The notes beneath the pieces are model-generated. The model worked only from the letters and a program-made list of their open reading frames with translations. It made no database searches and was not told the origin of the DNA. A program made the translations under genes and the position numbers. Source: an uncultured Slackia sp. (lineage in GTDB: Bacteria > Actinomycetota > Coriobacteriia > Coriobacteriales > Eggerthellaceae). Taken from it: DNA of 64,000 bases. The DNA lies in NCBI RefSeq assembly GCF_934630525.1, contig NZ_CAKTVX010000006.1, positions 100,979 to 164,978 of the forward strand. Direction: 5' to 3'. This document shows positions 1 to 8,319 of the stretch, one piece after another (position 1 is the stretch's first letter; every line of letters begins with the position of its first letter).

Positions 1-1
1 T

Positions 2-1072
2 CTCATTCGACCGCTGTTCGTGTTGTTCGGCCTGCCCGAAGCTGTGATTTCCGTGGTGGCGGTGGCCATTGGCTACTTCATCATGACCACGCTGCATGTG
101 GTGACGGGCGAGCTCATTCCTAAGTCGTTCGCGATTTTCGCCACCGAGCGTTACGCGCTGTTCACCGCGCGTCCGCTTATGGCGTTCTATAAGATCACCT
201 ATCCCATTATGGTGCTGTTCAATGGCATCACTAATGCGGTGGTGCGCATTGCGGGCCACGACCCCGCCAATGAACACGAGGTGTACACCGACGACGAAAT
301 CAAGCTGCTCATCGACGAGTCCACCGAAAGCGGCCTTATCGCGCCCGAGCAGAACGAGTTCGTGGACAATATTTTCGACATCGCTGACAAAGATGCCGAA
401 TCGCTCATGACTCCGCGCCCCGACATGGTGTGCCTGTGCATGAACGACACGTTGGAAGAAAACATGCGCATCGTCACCGAGGCGAAGTTCACGCGTTTCC
501 CCGTGTATCGTCGCGACAAAGACGATATCGTGGGCTTCGTGAGCGTGAAAGACTTGTACAACTTGTCGCCCGAAAGCACCATGGACGACGTGCGCGTGCG
601 CCGCATCGTGGCGGTGCCTGAGGGCATGCCCGTGGTGAAGCTGCTCAAGGTGCTCAAGCGCGAGAAAACGAAGATGGCTCTGGTCGTCGACGAGCACGGC
701 GGAACGTCGGGCTTGGTGACGATGGGCGATATCTTCGAGGAAATCGTGGGCGATTTCGATGACGAATACGCCCACGGCTTGAGCGATGTGCTTACCGAGG
801 TTGCGCCGAACCACTTCATCACCACTGGCGCATGCCCTATTGACGATTTCGCTGAGCGCATGGGCTTCAAAGACGAGAATTTCACCGAATACGAAACGCT
901 CGGCGGCCTGCTGCTCGACGTGCTCGATCGCATTCCCGATGTGGGCGATGAAGCGAACTATGAGGAAGACGGCACCAAGGTACGTTTTGTGGTACGTTCG
1001 ATGGATGCGCGCCGAATCAACCAGGTCGAATTCTGGGTGACTGAGGCTACGCCGGACGATCAACCGGCGTAA
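2..1072 (+). CDS. CNNM/HlyC-CorC family membrane protein with CBS domains, 5' truncated
   Basis: The reading frame is open from the first codon of the window (LIRPLFVLFG...), so the true start lies upstream and the N-terminal membrane helices are missing. What remains is the end of a DUF21/CNNM membrane domain (hydrophobic segments in the first 80 residues, with ...GELIPKSFA), then a paired CBS domain (about residues 125-250, including SLMTPRPDM and VDEHGGTSGLVTMGDIFEEIVGD split over the second CBS), then a CorC_HlyC domain (about 265-345) ending in RINQVEFWV. This order is typical of hemolysin-C-like proteins that act in divalent-cation (Mg/Co) transport or its regulation in the inner membrane. 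The ion handled is not evident from sequence. Confidence 0.88.
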   Translation, partial: LIRPLFVLFGLPEAVISVVAVAIGYFIMTTLHVVTGELIPKSFAIFATERYALFTARPLMAFYKITYPIMVLFNGITNAVVRIAGHDPANEHEVYTDDEIKLLIDESTESGLIAPEQNEFVDNIFDIADKDAESLMTPRPDMVCLCMNDTLEENMRIVTEAKFTRFPVYRRDKDDIVGFVSVKDLYNLSPESTMDDVRVRRIVAVPEGMPVVKLLKVLKREKTKMALVVDEHGGTSGLVTMGDIFEEIVGDFDDEYAHGLSDVLTEVAPNHFITTGACPIDDFAERMGFKDENFTEYETLGGLLLDVLDRIPDVGDEANYEEDGTKVRFVVRSMDARRINQVEFWVTEATPDDQPA

Positions 1073-1074
1073 GC

Positions 1075-1208
1075 CGTTGACGCTGCGTAGCAATCTGGTT
1101 TTGCCTTGGCTTCCAATCGTCGCTTGCGTTCTGAAGCGTGCGTTGTTTCTCTTTCGGGGCAATCAGATTTTCCAGCTTGCTGCTCACTGGCTTTGGTGCG
1201 AGCATTTC
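1075..1208 (+). repeat. Degenerate copy of a dispersed ~150-bp intergenic element (copy R0)
   Basis: Reads in the same direction as the copy at 27192-27354, with the same series of blocks: GCCGTTGACGCTGCG, GCAATCTGG, TCGTCGCTTGCG, CTCTTTCGGGGCAATC, CCAGCTTGCTGCTCACTGG. It is the most diverged of the copies seen here. It fills the gap between the HlyC-like gene and the methyltransferase, and no convincing gene overlaps it. Confidence 0.6.
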
Positions 1209-1285
1209 GCTGCGTTGCCGCCAGGGCAGTTCAATGTCACAATGAGCCGGTCTGATGATCGGCTCTTTTCGTTTGAGGAGTACCC

Positions 1286-2212
1286 ATGCCCTATATCGAA
1301 CTCGAATCGCTTGACGACGCGCGTCTCGATGTGTTCGCGCGCCTGACCGAGGCTCAGCTTCGCAACAAGCTCGAACCCGAAAAAGGAATTTTCATTGTTG
1401 AAAGCGAGAAGGTTATTGATCGCGCATTGCTCGGTGGGGTGCAGCCACTTTCAATGCTCATGACGCCTGAATGGGTCGATCGTACGCGCGAAATCGTGGC
1501 GCGTGCCGAGGCGGCGTGCGAAGAGCCTGGTGGGATGCCCGTGTTCGTGGTTCCCTCGAAGGAGGCGGAGCGCCTTACGGGCTTTGCGGTGACGCGTGGC
1601 ATTCTCCTGGCGTGCCGTCGTCCCCAGCTGCCGAGTGTGGAAGACCTGCTTGCTCGAGTTGACGCCGAAAAGGCCGCACGCGCGGCGGCGGTTGCGGCGG
1701 GCGAGCTTGATCCAGGCGAGGTGGGCAACATGCACGATGCGAGCCGCAGGCGTATCGCGGTGCTCGAAGGCATCGTCGACCATACGAACGTCGGCGCCAT
1801 TTTCCGCTCGGCGGCGGCCATGGGAATCGATGCAGTGCTCGTAACGCCTACGTGCTGCGATCCTTTGTATAGGCGCGCGGTGCGCGTGTCGATGGGCTGC
1901 GTGTTTCAGGTGCCGTGGACGCGCATTGGCGAAAGCGTGCGCGATTGGCCCGCGGCGGGGCTTGAGCGCTTGGGCGCGCTTGGGTATAAGACGGCGGCCA
2001 TGGCCTTGTCCGACGATTCCCTTCCGCTTGGTGCGCCTGAGTTGGCGCAAATCGACAAGCTCGCGCTCGTGTTCGGCACCGAAGGCGACGGGCTGTCGAA
2101 CCGCACTATCGCGGGCTGCGATTACACGGTGCGCATTCCCATGCGCCCCGGGGTCGATAGCCTGAACGTGGCGGCAGCAAGTGCGGTTACTTTTTGGGAG
2201 CTTTGTAAGTAA
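1286..2212 (+). CDS. TrmH/SpoU-family RNA 2'-O-methyltransferase
   Basis: A 308-residue protein with the three SPOUT signatures in the C-terminal half: motif 1 NVGAIFRSAAAMGIDAVL (about residue 171), motif 2 LVFGTEGDGLS (about 260) and motif 3 IPMRPGVDSLNVAAASAV (about 284). The N-terminal ~110 residues resemble the substrate-binding domain of TrmH/RlmB-like enzymes. Such enzymes transfer a methyl group from S-adenosylmethionine to a ribose 2'-hydroxyl in tRNA or rRNA, using the trefoil-knot fold as a dimer. The ATG is preceded by GAGGAG at good spacing. The exact RNA target cannot be read from the sequence. Confidence 0.88.
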   Translation: MPYIELESLDDARLDVFARLTEAQLRNKLEPEKGIFIVESEKVIDRALLGGVQPLSMLMTPEWVDRTREIVARAEAACEEPGGMPVFVVPSKEAERLTGFAVTRGILLACRRPQLPSVEDLLARVDAEKAARAAAVAAGELDPGEVGNMHDASRRRIAVLEGIVDHTNVGAIFRSAAAMGIDAVLVTPTCCDPLYRRAVRVSMGCVFQVPWTRIGESVRDWPAAGLERLGALGYKTAAMALSDDSLPLGAPELAQIDKLALVFGTEGDGLSNRTIAGCDYTVRIPMRPGVDSLNVAAASAVTFWELCK

Positions 2213-2370
2213 AGAGATGCTGGTATTAAAAAGATACCGATAATGCTTCCTTTTAGATATCGAATAAGGCTCTAATAGAAATTGTAGTACTTTCTTTTTG
2301 ATATTGCTTTGCTCTTTAAAAGAGATTAACAAACAAAAAGGTACTAAGATTAGTATCGTAATGAAACCAT
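2213..2370. other. Low-GC intergenic segment with small palindromes
   Basis: Strikingly AT-rich compared with the flanking genes. It holds GGTAT-N7-ATACC (2222-2238), an imperfect palindrome GGTACTAAGATTAGTATC (2340-2357), and several GATATC or GATAC fragments. No coding frame is convincing. It could be a regulatory region or the remains of transferred DNA. Confidence 0.4.
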
Positions 2371-2406
2371 AGACCGCGCTGTCATTTTGGACGCGTGGTC
2401 TTTTTC
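2371..2406 (+). terminator. Intrinsic terminator after the methyltransferase region
   Basis: Stem AGACCGCG pairing imperfectly with CGCGTGGTCT, followed by a T run. It lies just upstream of the lipoprotein gene. Confidence 0.6.
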
Positions 2407-2496
2407 TTGATGCCGATTTGGGCCGCTCTGTTCTGGCTGGCGTCGCTTTCCTCTCGTACGCTTTCCTTAAATTCATCGAAAGGGAAGGAGCGTCGA

Positions 2497-3225
2497 ATGA
2501 AAGCTTCGAAAAAGCAATGGTGGCGCGTATGCCTTACGTCGGTAGTCGTTGCGTTTGCCTTGGCGTGTTCATGCATGATTGCGGGTTGCGGCGGCGGATC
2601 TGGAGCCGTCGAATCGAAGGAGCGCGCGCCCGAGGCGAACGTCGACCCTTCCCGCATCGACTCGGGGAGCTACCTCGCCGACAATGGCTTCGGATACTCT
2701 GCCGACATATGGTATATCGATGGCGACACGTCGCGCCCCGGCTTCTATCTTGAGGCGTGGACGGTCGTTTTGCCTGTGTTCTTCGACGAGAGCGGCAAGC
2801 CTATCGATCCCGACTGCGATGCCACGATAAAAGATAAGCATCTGGTGCCCTCTGAAGAATGCGAGCGCGGCTACGATATCGTTTTCGTTGACCCCATGAC
2901 CTGCTATGACTCTGTGAGCAATACCTGGTATTCGCGTGGTGACTACAATGCCGTGATGGCGAAGGTCGTCAATACGAAATGGAAGTCGCTCACAAACGAG
3001 TCCATCGAAATCGAGTTGAGGGAAGATGGAACGCTTGTCGAGAGCCTCGATGGCAAGCAGGCTGAGGCGGGTACCTGGGCCATTACTGCTGTCGACCAGG
3101 TTGGCTTGTATTGGGACGATGAAGAGCCAGCGTGGAATTATGCCATCCATTGCGATTCGAACGGCAAGGCCGATAAGCTCGATTGGGGCTTTGAGGGCAG
3201 CGGCGACTACGCGCGCATCGACTAG
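2497..3225 (+). CDS. Putative lipoprotein of unknown function
   Basis: A 242-residue protein. The start is set at ATG 2497 because GGAAGGAG precedes it and the signal peptide begins there: a KKQWWR basic region, a hydrophobic core, then a lipobox ending IAGC at about residue 31, followed by a Gly/Ser-rich linker. It is therefore predicted to be a lipoprotein anchored to the outer face of the cytoplasmic membrane. The mature part is acidic, rich in Asp, Tyr and Trp, with no domain I recognise. A strong terminator follows. Confidence 0.75.
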   Translation: MKASKKQWWRVCLTSVVVAFALACSCMIAGCGGGSGAVESKERAPEANVDPSRIDSGSYLADNGFGYSADIWYIDGDTSRPGFYLEAWTVVLPVFFDESGKPIDPDCDATIKDKHLVPSEECERGYDIVFVDPMTCYDSVSNTWYSRGDYNAVMAKVVNTKWKSLTNESIEIELREDGTLVESLDGKQAEAGTWAITAVDQVGLYWDDEEPAWNYAIHCDSNGKADKLDWGFEGSGDYARID

Positions 3226-3250
3226 CAGTTTTCTTCATAAAGGTAACCGG

Positions 3251-3288
3251 AGGCTCCTCGCTTATAAGGCGGGGAGCCTTCTTTGTTT
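3251..3288 (+). terminator. Intrinsic terminator of the lipoprotein gene
   Basis: AGGCTCC pairs with GGAGCCT around a short loop and is followed by TTCTTTGTTTT. Confidence 0.8.
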
Positions 3289-3625
3289 TGCGACGCGTTC
3301 GCTCGCGCGGCAGCCCTCGAGCCTCGGGGCGTTCGCGATGGCCATGGCATTGCCCTTAATGACAATGAGGTTGCGCGCGGTTTTGTGCATGCGCGCTTGC
3401 GCCAGGTTATATTGTGCGAGCGCGGGCGGATTTGTGGGTGTGCGTTCCGTCGGGCTTTGCCTCGTGGGCGGGTGCTCATGCGAGGCGCCGTCCTGTGGGC
3501 GTGGTTGTTCGGTAGGGCGCCTAGTCGCGCCAGGTTCTGTTTTGGGTTTTCGGCGGCATTGCCATTTCCGCACGCGTGCAATAGCATATTCGCTTGCATT
3601 GAGCTTATCGAAGAAAAGGAATCGC
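3289..3625. other. Intergenic stretch with no supported gene
   Basis: About 340 bp between the lipoprotein terminator and the phosphatase. Open frames exist on both strands, but they overlap one another, have Arg/Pro/Ala-heavy shadow composition and no ribosome site. I see nothing functional beyond a likely promoter for the phosphatase. Confidence 0.4.
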
Positions 3626-4108
3626 ATGTCGCAACGTCAATTCATCCATCGCATTATGTTTGTGTGTCACGGCAATATTTGCCGATCGACCATGGCTGAG
3701 TTCGTGATGCGCGACATGGTTGCGCGCGCGGGTTTGGGCGACCGCATCGCCATTGCGTCTTGCGCGACGACCAACGACGAAATCGGCAATGATACGCATC
3801 CGGGTACGCAGCGGGTGCTCGACGCTCACGGCATTGCTCACCCGCGCCGAGCCGCCGTGAAGCTGCGCGCGGCCGATTATGGCGAGTACGACCTGTTCAT
3901 TGGCATGGATGACGAGAACATTCGCGACATGCGCCGTATTCTGAAAGGCGACCCGCAGGGCAAAGTGCGCAAGCTGCTCGAGTATTCCGACGGTGGGGAC
4001 GCCGATTCGGCGAACAGCGTGGCCGACCCGTGGTTCACGGGCGATTTCGAAACGACGTACGAAGACGTGGTTCGCGGCTGCGAGGCGTTGCTGGCATATG
4101 TGCGCTAG
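3626..4108 (+). CDS. Low-molecular-weight protein-tyrosine-phosphatase, copy 1
   Basis: A 160-residue cytoplasmic phosphatase. The P-loop CHGNICRS (residues 14-21) fits CX5R(S/T), with the nucleophilic Cys and phosphate-binding Arg. The C-terminal DPW motif (VADPWFTGDFETTYEDV) provides the general-acid Asp. The family removes phosphate from phosphotyrosine or arginine phosphate, and often antagonises tyrosine kinases of capsule export or stress pathways. The frame extends far upstream, but ATG 3626 is chosen because AAAAGGA lies just before it and the next residues match the family start. From about codon 24 to eight bases past the stop, the sequence is nearly identical to a second gene at 9060-9524. 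A terminator follows. Confidence 0.9.
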   Translation: MSQRQFIHRIMFVCHGNICRSTMAEFVMRDMVARAGLGDRIAIASCATTNDEIGNDTHPGTQRVLDAHGIAHPRRAAVKLRAADYGEYDLFIGMDDENIRDMRRILKGDPQGKVRKLLEYSDGGDADSANSVADPWFTGDFETTYEDVVRGCEALLAYVR

Positions 4109-4116
4109 GCGTTGCG
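3696..4116 (+). repeat. Direct repeat of 421 bp, left copy (phosphatase duplication)
   Basis: By eye, only four mismatches against 9112-9532. The three within sense codons are silent; the fourth is in the last codon (CGC/CGT) and is also silent. Similarity falls sharply upstream, with only a short shared block (CACGGCAATATTTGC) in the P-loop, and ends eight bases after the stop codon. Confidence 0.92.
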
Positions 4117-4126
4117 TCGCTATGTT

Positions 4127-4163
4127 GGGTGCAGGCTTCTGCAAAGGTCTGCACCCGTTTTTT
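4127..4163 (+). terminator. Terminator after phosphatase copy 1
   Basis: GGGTGCAG pairs with CTGCACCC, followed by GTTTTTTG. Confidence 0.8.
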
Positions 4164-4200
4164 GAATTCTATATAACATCCATGATATATAGAATTCAAA
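4161..4200. repeat. Perfect 15-bp inverted repeat with 10-bp spacer
   Basis: TTTGAATTCTATATA (4161-4175) is exactly mirrored at 4186-4200. The arms are AT-rich and the site immediately follows the phosphatase terminator, at the left border of the region that separates the two phosphatase copies. It could be an operator or an element end. Confidence 0.75.
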
Positions 4201-4244
4201 ATGAAAGGGATATGGATGGTAGTGTCGCGAATGTTGGTGTAGAG

Positions 4245-4285
4245 CTCGGTTCCTCGGGCAGCCGTAGGCTGCCCGAGGAACCGAG
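4245..4285. repeat. Perfect 19-bp stem, 3-base loop hairpin
   Basis: CTCGGTTCCTCGGGCAGCC, loop GTA, then the exact reverse complement. There is no T run, so it is not a standard terminator. It lies 45 bp after the preceding inverted repeat. Confidence 0.8.
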
Positions 4286-4317
4286 AATCGCCTAGAACGC
4301 CGTTATTCTAGCCCATG

Positions 4318-4437
4318 TCACGCCGCCTTCCCGCCGGGAATCGGGCTGTCGGCCACGACGAGCGCGATGGTCCCAGCCGCGTGCTCCGCGGCGGCGCCCT
4401 CGTAGGCGGGCGCGGGCGAGTTGATCTCGGCGCCCAT
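4318..4437 (-). pseudogene. Possible 3' remnant of a lost gene
   Basis: About 39 codons on the minus strand with strong third-position GC bias, ending ...ADSPIPGGKAA and a TGA stop. The bias disappears abruptly upstream, where no coding frame continues. This looks like the tail of a truncated gene, but I cannot identify the family. The rest of 4286-4751 shows no intact gene, apart from a weak 35-codon plus-strand frame near 4506. Confidence 0.3.
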
Positions 4438-4751
4438 TACAGTTGAGAAGTAGTTAATCCCATCGCAAAGAGCGCAGTCGCCCTTTGCGGGATTACGATT
4501 GACATATGTCCCGAGGGACTGCCGATCGGGCGCCCGCGGACGGCCTTCTGCCCCTGCCCCTCGAGGGCCCGGGGGGTGTTGCCGACGCGAGCGTCGCTGC
4601 CTCTGACGACTGATAGGGACCTGCCGGGCCTCCGACCAAGAACGCCACGGCCAAGTAATGGGCAAGAGGGACGGAAAACTGACCAGGCTGATTCGGTGCA
4701 CTCTGCTGTAGAATGAATGTATCTTATCCGCCGAGAAAGGCCTGGCCCTCT

Positions 4752-6191
4752 ATGGTAACCCGTACCGAAGCATGTTCGTTTCTTGCGGTAACCCTCTGTT
4801 CCACGGGGCTTTCCCTGTTCGGCATGTACGGAACCATGTATGCGGGCGATTCGGCCGTGCAGGTATGGCCCTTCTCCCCCGCCCTTGCCCTGGCCAGCCT
4901 CGTTGCCTTCCTGGTCGCGCCGCGGGTTGGTCGATTGTCCGACCATCGCTGGGCGGTTCCCGTGGCCGTTGGCGGTATGTTCTGCGGCGCGTTTCTTGCT
5001 TCGGCCTTTGCGGGGACGCCCTTTCTTGACGTTGCGGCGTTGGCGGGCTACCTTCTTCTGGCGTTCTGTTCGCTGGCGATCATTGTGCTTTGGTTCGAGA
5101 CCATGCTCTCCCCCTCCAGTCTTTCCTTGAGGGTTATCGTGGTCTTCGCCACGCTTACGGGCATTGCGATCAGCTATTTTGTCCCGTTCACGACTGCGGC
5201 GGCCCTCTACGCAGGAGCGGCGCTGAACGCTGTGGCGGCGGCTCTTTTCCTGACGTTGCCCGCAGGCGAGGGGCCTGCGTCTCGAGCTGTCGCCAAGCGC
5301 GAGCTTTCCTTCAGGCCGCAGACCGTCGTCGGCGTAGTGATCGTTGCCTTTGCAGGGCACCTCGTATCCTACGCGACCACGCCGGAGGGAAATCCCTTTT
5401 CCGGTACCGTTGCGGTCTGCTGCCTTCTGTGCGGGGTCGTGCTCTGGGCGTGTATGCTGTGGCGCGACGACCCCTCGCATGCGAACCTTGTCCGCTGCAT
5501 CGCGCTCGCCGTCGTTGCTGCTTACGTGCTCCAGGTGGCGCCCCCTCAGGCCGACTGGCTGGTTTTGGGGGCATGCGGGGTGGCGGGAACGCTTATCTGG
5601 GTTGGCGTCATCGCTGCCGCCCTGGAGATATGCACCTATGCCACAACGCCTCCCTTGCGCATTATCGGGGGAGCGCTCTTCCTGCTCACTGGCGTATCTT
5701 TGGTGACGACGGCGTTTTCCTTCGCGGCTCCTGAAGCTATCGCGGCGTTGTCCTCCCCGCTGTTCTGCAAGATTATGGTGTTGGTCGTGGTCGCCGTAGG
5801 GCTTTGGCTTCTGAACGCTAACGAGCTCAACTTGCTGTTCTGGGGAACCCCGGCGACTGTCGAGCCCGGACTATCGAGTTCTGGGAAAGCGGAGGAATCT
5901 GGTACCCACGCGCAGCTCGAGTCGCGACCCGATGTGGAAAGCTGCGTATCGATCCAAAGCCGTCAGGAGGCCCTGCGCCATCTTGCCCGGGATGCAGGAC
6001 TGTCCCGGCGGGAGGAGGAGGTGTTCGACCTTCTTGCGGCTGGTCGCAGTGCACCGTTCATAGCGGAAACGTTGTACGTGGAAACCAGCACCGCCAAAAG
6101 CCATATCGCGCGCATCTATTCCAAGCTGGGAGTGCATACGCGGCAGGAGCTGCTGAACTTGGTGGAGGACGCCCGAGCCGGCCAAGAGTGA
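4752..6191 (+). CDS. Polytopic LuxR-family transcriptional regulator
   Basis: A 479-residue protein. Residues 1-370 are a series of about twelve hydrophobic segments resembling an MFS-like fold, followed by a polar linker and a C-terminal LuxR/GerE helix-turn-helix (about 403-479, LSRREEEVFDLLAAGRS...TAKSHIARIYSKLGVHTRQEL). Proteins of this design are greatly expanded in Eggerthellaceae and are thought to sense ligands in the membrane while binding DNA with the tail. ATG 4752 is preferred over the in-frame ATG at 4713 because GAGAAAGG precedes it. It lies 219 bp upstream of, and in line with, a Tat flavoprotein, its probable target. Confidence 0.88.
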   Translation: MVTRTEACSFLAVTLCSTGLSLFGMYGTMYAGDSAVQVWPFSPALALASLVAFLVAPRVGRLSDHRWAVPVAVGGMFCGAFLASAFAGTPFLDVAALAGYLLLAFCSLAIIVLWFETMLSPSSLSLRVIVVFATLTGIAISYFVPFTTAAALYAGAALNAVAAALFLTLPAGEGPASRAVAKRELSFRPQTVVGVVIVAFAGHLVSYATTPEGNPFSGTVAVCCLLCGVVLWACMLWRDDPSHANLVRCIALAVVAAYVLQVAPPQADWLVLGACGVAGTLIWVGVIAAALEICTYATTPPLRIIGGALFLLTGVSLVTTAFSFAAPEAIAALSSPLFCKIMVLVVVAVGLWLLNANELNLLFWGTPATVEPGLSSSGKAEESGTHAQLESRPDVESCVSIQSRQEALRHLARDAGLSRREEEVFDLLAAGRSAPFIAETLYVETSTAKSHIARIYSKLGVHTRQELLNLVEDARAGQE

Positions 6192-6410
6192 GATAGTTGA
6201 GCGGACAAGGAGGGTTCGCCGGCTTCTTGCTCTGTCCAGCGTACCAGGTAGGCGCTTTGTTTCCACCTATTCGTATGAATGGACGACAGTTCGGTCTGTT
6301 CGCTTTTCCATCGAAACGGAGGCTGTTTTTCCCCGACGTCCATCCTATAGTGACCCCACTTTCACAGCGAGACGCCGGCATGGCGAATGCCGGCGGGCAA
6401 GGAGGGCACT

Positions 6411-8075
6411 ATGGAAATGGAGAACCTTTCGCGGCGCAACCTGCTCAAGCTTGCGGGCGCGGGAATGATGGGCGCGACAGCCGCAGGATTTCTTGCAGGC
6501 TGCGGCCCCGTTCCTTCCGAATCGAAGAGCGTCGAGGCCTCGGCCGAAGGGGCATCGGGCCACGACTATTCCGGCTTGGAGGTCCAGCAGTCCGAGGCCT
6601 ATGCCGTTGTTGCGGGTGGCGGAGCGGCAGGGCTGATGGCGGCCTACAAGTTGGCCAAGGAGGGGAAGAAGCCGCTCGTGATCGAGAAGGGCGCCTCCTG
6701 TGCCTCGTCGAACTTCGCGAAGCTCTCGGGGCCGGCGGCGTGCGACACGACCGTCCAAGCAGCGTCCGGTATAACGCTGGCGACGAAGCTCAACGTATAC
6801 AACCAGCTGACTACCTGGGCGAAGGGCTCGGTCAACACGAAGCTGATCAGCAACTTGCTGGACTACAGTTCCGAAGCGGTGCAGGACCTGCTCGATATGG
6901 GCCTGACGTTCTACACCTACGTCGATTACACCGGTGACCCGAAGTACGCTAACGACATCAAGTGGGCGCCGCTGCACAACTTCACCCAGGAGGGCGAGGA
7001 GCGTATCGCCCCCGTTGTCGCAGCCATCGAGGATCTGGGCGGAAGCTTCATCTACAACTGCGAGGCCACCGAGGTCATCATGGAAGGCGGCAAGGTGGCG
7101 GGTATTCGCGCCATCGAGGGCGGCAAGGTGCTGCACGAGATAAGCACGCCGGCCGTATTCCTTGCAACCGGCGGTTTCGGCGGCAGCGAGGAGATGGTGA
7201 AGGACCTGTTCAAAGGCATTCCCGTTTGCAACATGGGAACCCCTAACAACACAGGCGACGGCATTCGCATGGCCCACGAGGTCGGCGCCGTCTCCGAGGA
7301 GTTCGCCGGTTTGGTGGGCAACGAGATCTGCGGGTCGAACGTCAAGCACGGCAATGCCATGTACGACGAGAACTGGAACCTCAACAACGAGAACCTGGCC
7401 TTCGCCATCTACGGGGGCCTCGTGCTCGACAAAACCGGCGAGCGTTTCATGAACGAGGAACTTCTGGCGGTTGACCCGCTGGTCTACAGCGGTCAGGCCG
7501 GGCTTGCCCAGGGGAAGTACTACGTGCTGGTTGATGGGGAGTACTACGATGCGTGCACCGAGGAAGGGGTGTACAGCTATCTAGGGGAGCCCGATTGGGA
7601 CTTCGGACGCGAGATGTTCTATCCTGTGCTGTCAGCGGCCCCGGGCCAATTCGAAGCAGCGGTGTCGGAAGGCTGGGCGGCGAAGGGCGATACCATTGCG
7701 GAGGTCGCCGAGGTGTTCGGACTCGATCATCTGGAGGAGACCGTGGCGGCCTACAATGCGCTCTGCCAGGCGGGAAAGGATACCCAGTTCGGCAAGGATC
7801 CCATGTTCCTGACGCCCATCAAGGAGGGCAAGGGCTACTACCTGTTCGAGTACAACGCGGCTTATTGGACCACGCTGGGAGGCGTTCGCACCAACGACCA
7901 TTTGATTGCGCTGACCGGCGATAACGAGCCGATCGAGGGCTTGTACATCGGCGGCGTGAACATGGGAAGCGCCTTCTGCCGGCCCTATTACGACATCAAG
8001 GGGGCTGCCTGCGGCCTGTCCATCGCATCGGGCGTGATGGCGGCGACCGAGATGATTTCCTACATCGAAGGGTAG
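6411..8075 (+). CDS. Tat-exported FAD-dependent reductase lipoprotein (fumarate reductase-like), no. 1
   Basis: A 554-residue protein starting at ATG 6411 after AAGGAGG. The N-terminus has a twin-arginine signal (SRRNLLK) with a lipobox LAGC at about residue 30, so it is folded and exported with cofactor and then lipid-anchored. A Rossmann dinucleotide motif (VVAGGGAAGLMAAYKLA, about 68) begins the FAD_binding_2 domain. GERFMNEE (about 350) and a C-terminal FAD-contacting YIGGVNMGSAF (about 517) follow. Family members reduce fumarate, other enoates or urocanate, or cut catechol groups, using electrons from the membrane chain. No FMN-binding domain is fused, so a separate electron donor is needed. 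The substrate is unknown; the adjacent LuxR regulator suggests an induced, specialised enzyme. Confidence 0.88.
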   Translation: MEMENLSRRNLLKLAGAGMMGATAAGFLAGCGPVPSESKSVEASAEGASGHDYSGLEVQQSEAYAVVAGGGAAGLMAAYKLAKEGKKPLVIEKGASCASSNFAKLSGPAACDTTVQAASGITLATKLNVYNQLTTWAKGSVNTKLISNLLDYSSEAVQDLLDMGLTFYTYVDYTGDPKYANDIKWAPLHNFTQEGEERIAPVVAAIEDLGGSFIYNCEATEVIMEGGKVAGIRAIEGGKVLHEISTPAVFLATGGFGGSEEMVKDLFKGIPVCNMGTPNNTGDGIRMAHEVGAVSEEFAGLVGNEICGSNVKHGNAMYDENWNLNNENLAFAIYGGLVLDKTGERFMNEELLAVDPLVYSGQAGLAQGKYYVLVDGEYYDACTEEGVYSYLGEPDWDFGREMFYPVLSAAPGQFEAAVSEGWAAKGDTIAEVAEVFGLDHLEETVAAYNALCQAGKDTQFGKDPMFLTPIKEGKGYYLFEYNAAYWTTLGGVRTNDHLIALTGDNEPIEGLYIGGVNMGSAFCRPYYDIKGAACGLSIASGVMAATEMISYIEG

Positions 8076-8109
8076 GGCATCGACAGCTTTTTGACTTCAG
8101 GATGTTTGG

Positions 8110-8157
8110 ACGAAGCGAGCCGTGGGGGAAGGGTACTCCAGGGCTCGCTTCGTTTTG
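8110..8157 (+). terminator. Terminator after flavoprotein 1
   Basis: ACGAAGCGAGCC pairs perfectly with GGCTCGCTTCGT and is followed by TTTTG. Confidence 0.85.
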
Positions 8158-8319
8158 CCGGTTCGCTGGCGAGGGGTTTTGGGCAAGCTGAACGAGCGAT
8201 GCCAGCTTGCCGTGATAATTGAAAGGCAATAAGAAGGCAATAAGGAATTGAGGGCGGGAATCTCCCTGAGCAGGGGAAACGTCGCAGCGCTTTCCGCCGT
8301 TACCCGCAAATGTTATTAG

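Noticed and set aside
3283..3699. Open frames between the lipoprotein and phosphatase copy 1
   Set aside because: Several overlap on both strands, composition is typical of non-coding GC-rich DNA, and none has a ribosome site or recognisable motif.
4506..4613. A 35-codon plus-strand frame inside the candidate island
   Set aside because: Too short, no ribosome site and no recognisable motif; noted only as possible remnant DNA.
4437..5480. A long minus-strand frame under the first LuxR gene
   Set aside because: Antisense of a membrane-protein gene; the product is a low-complexity Arg/Gly-rich chain.
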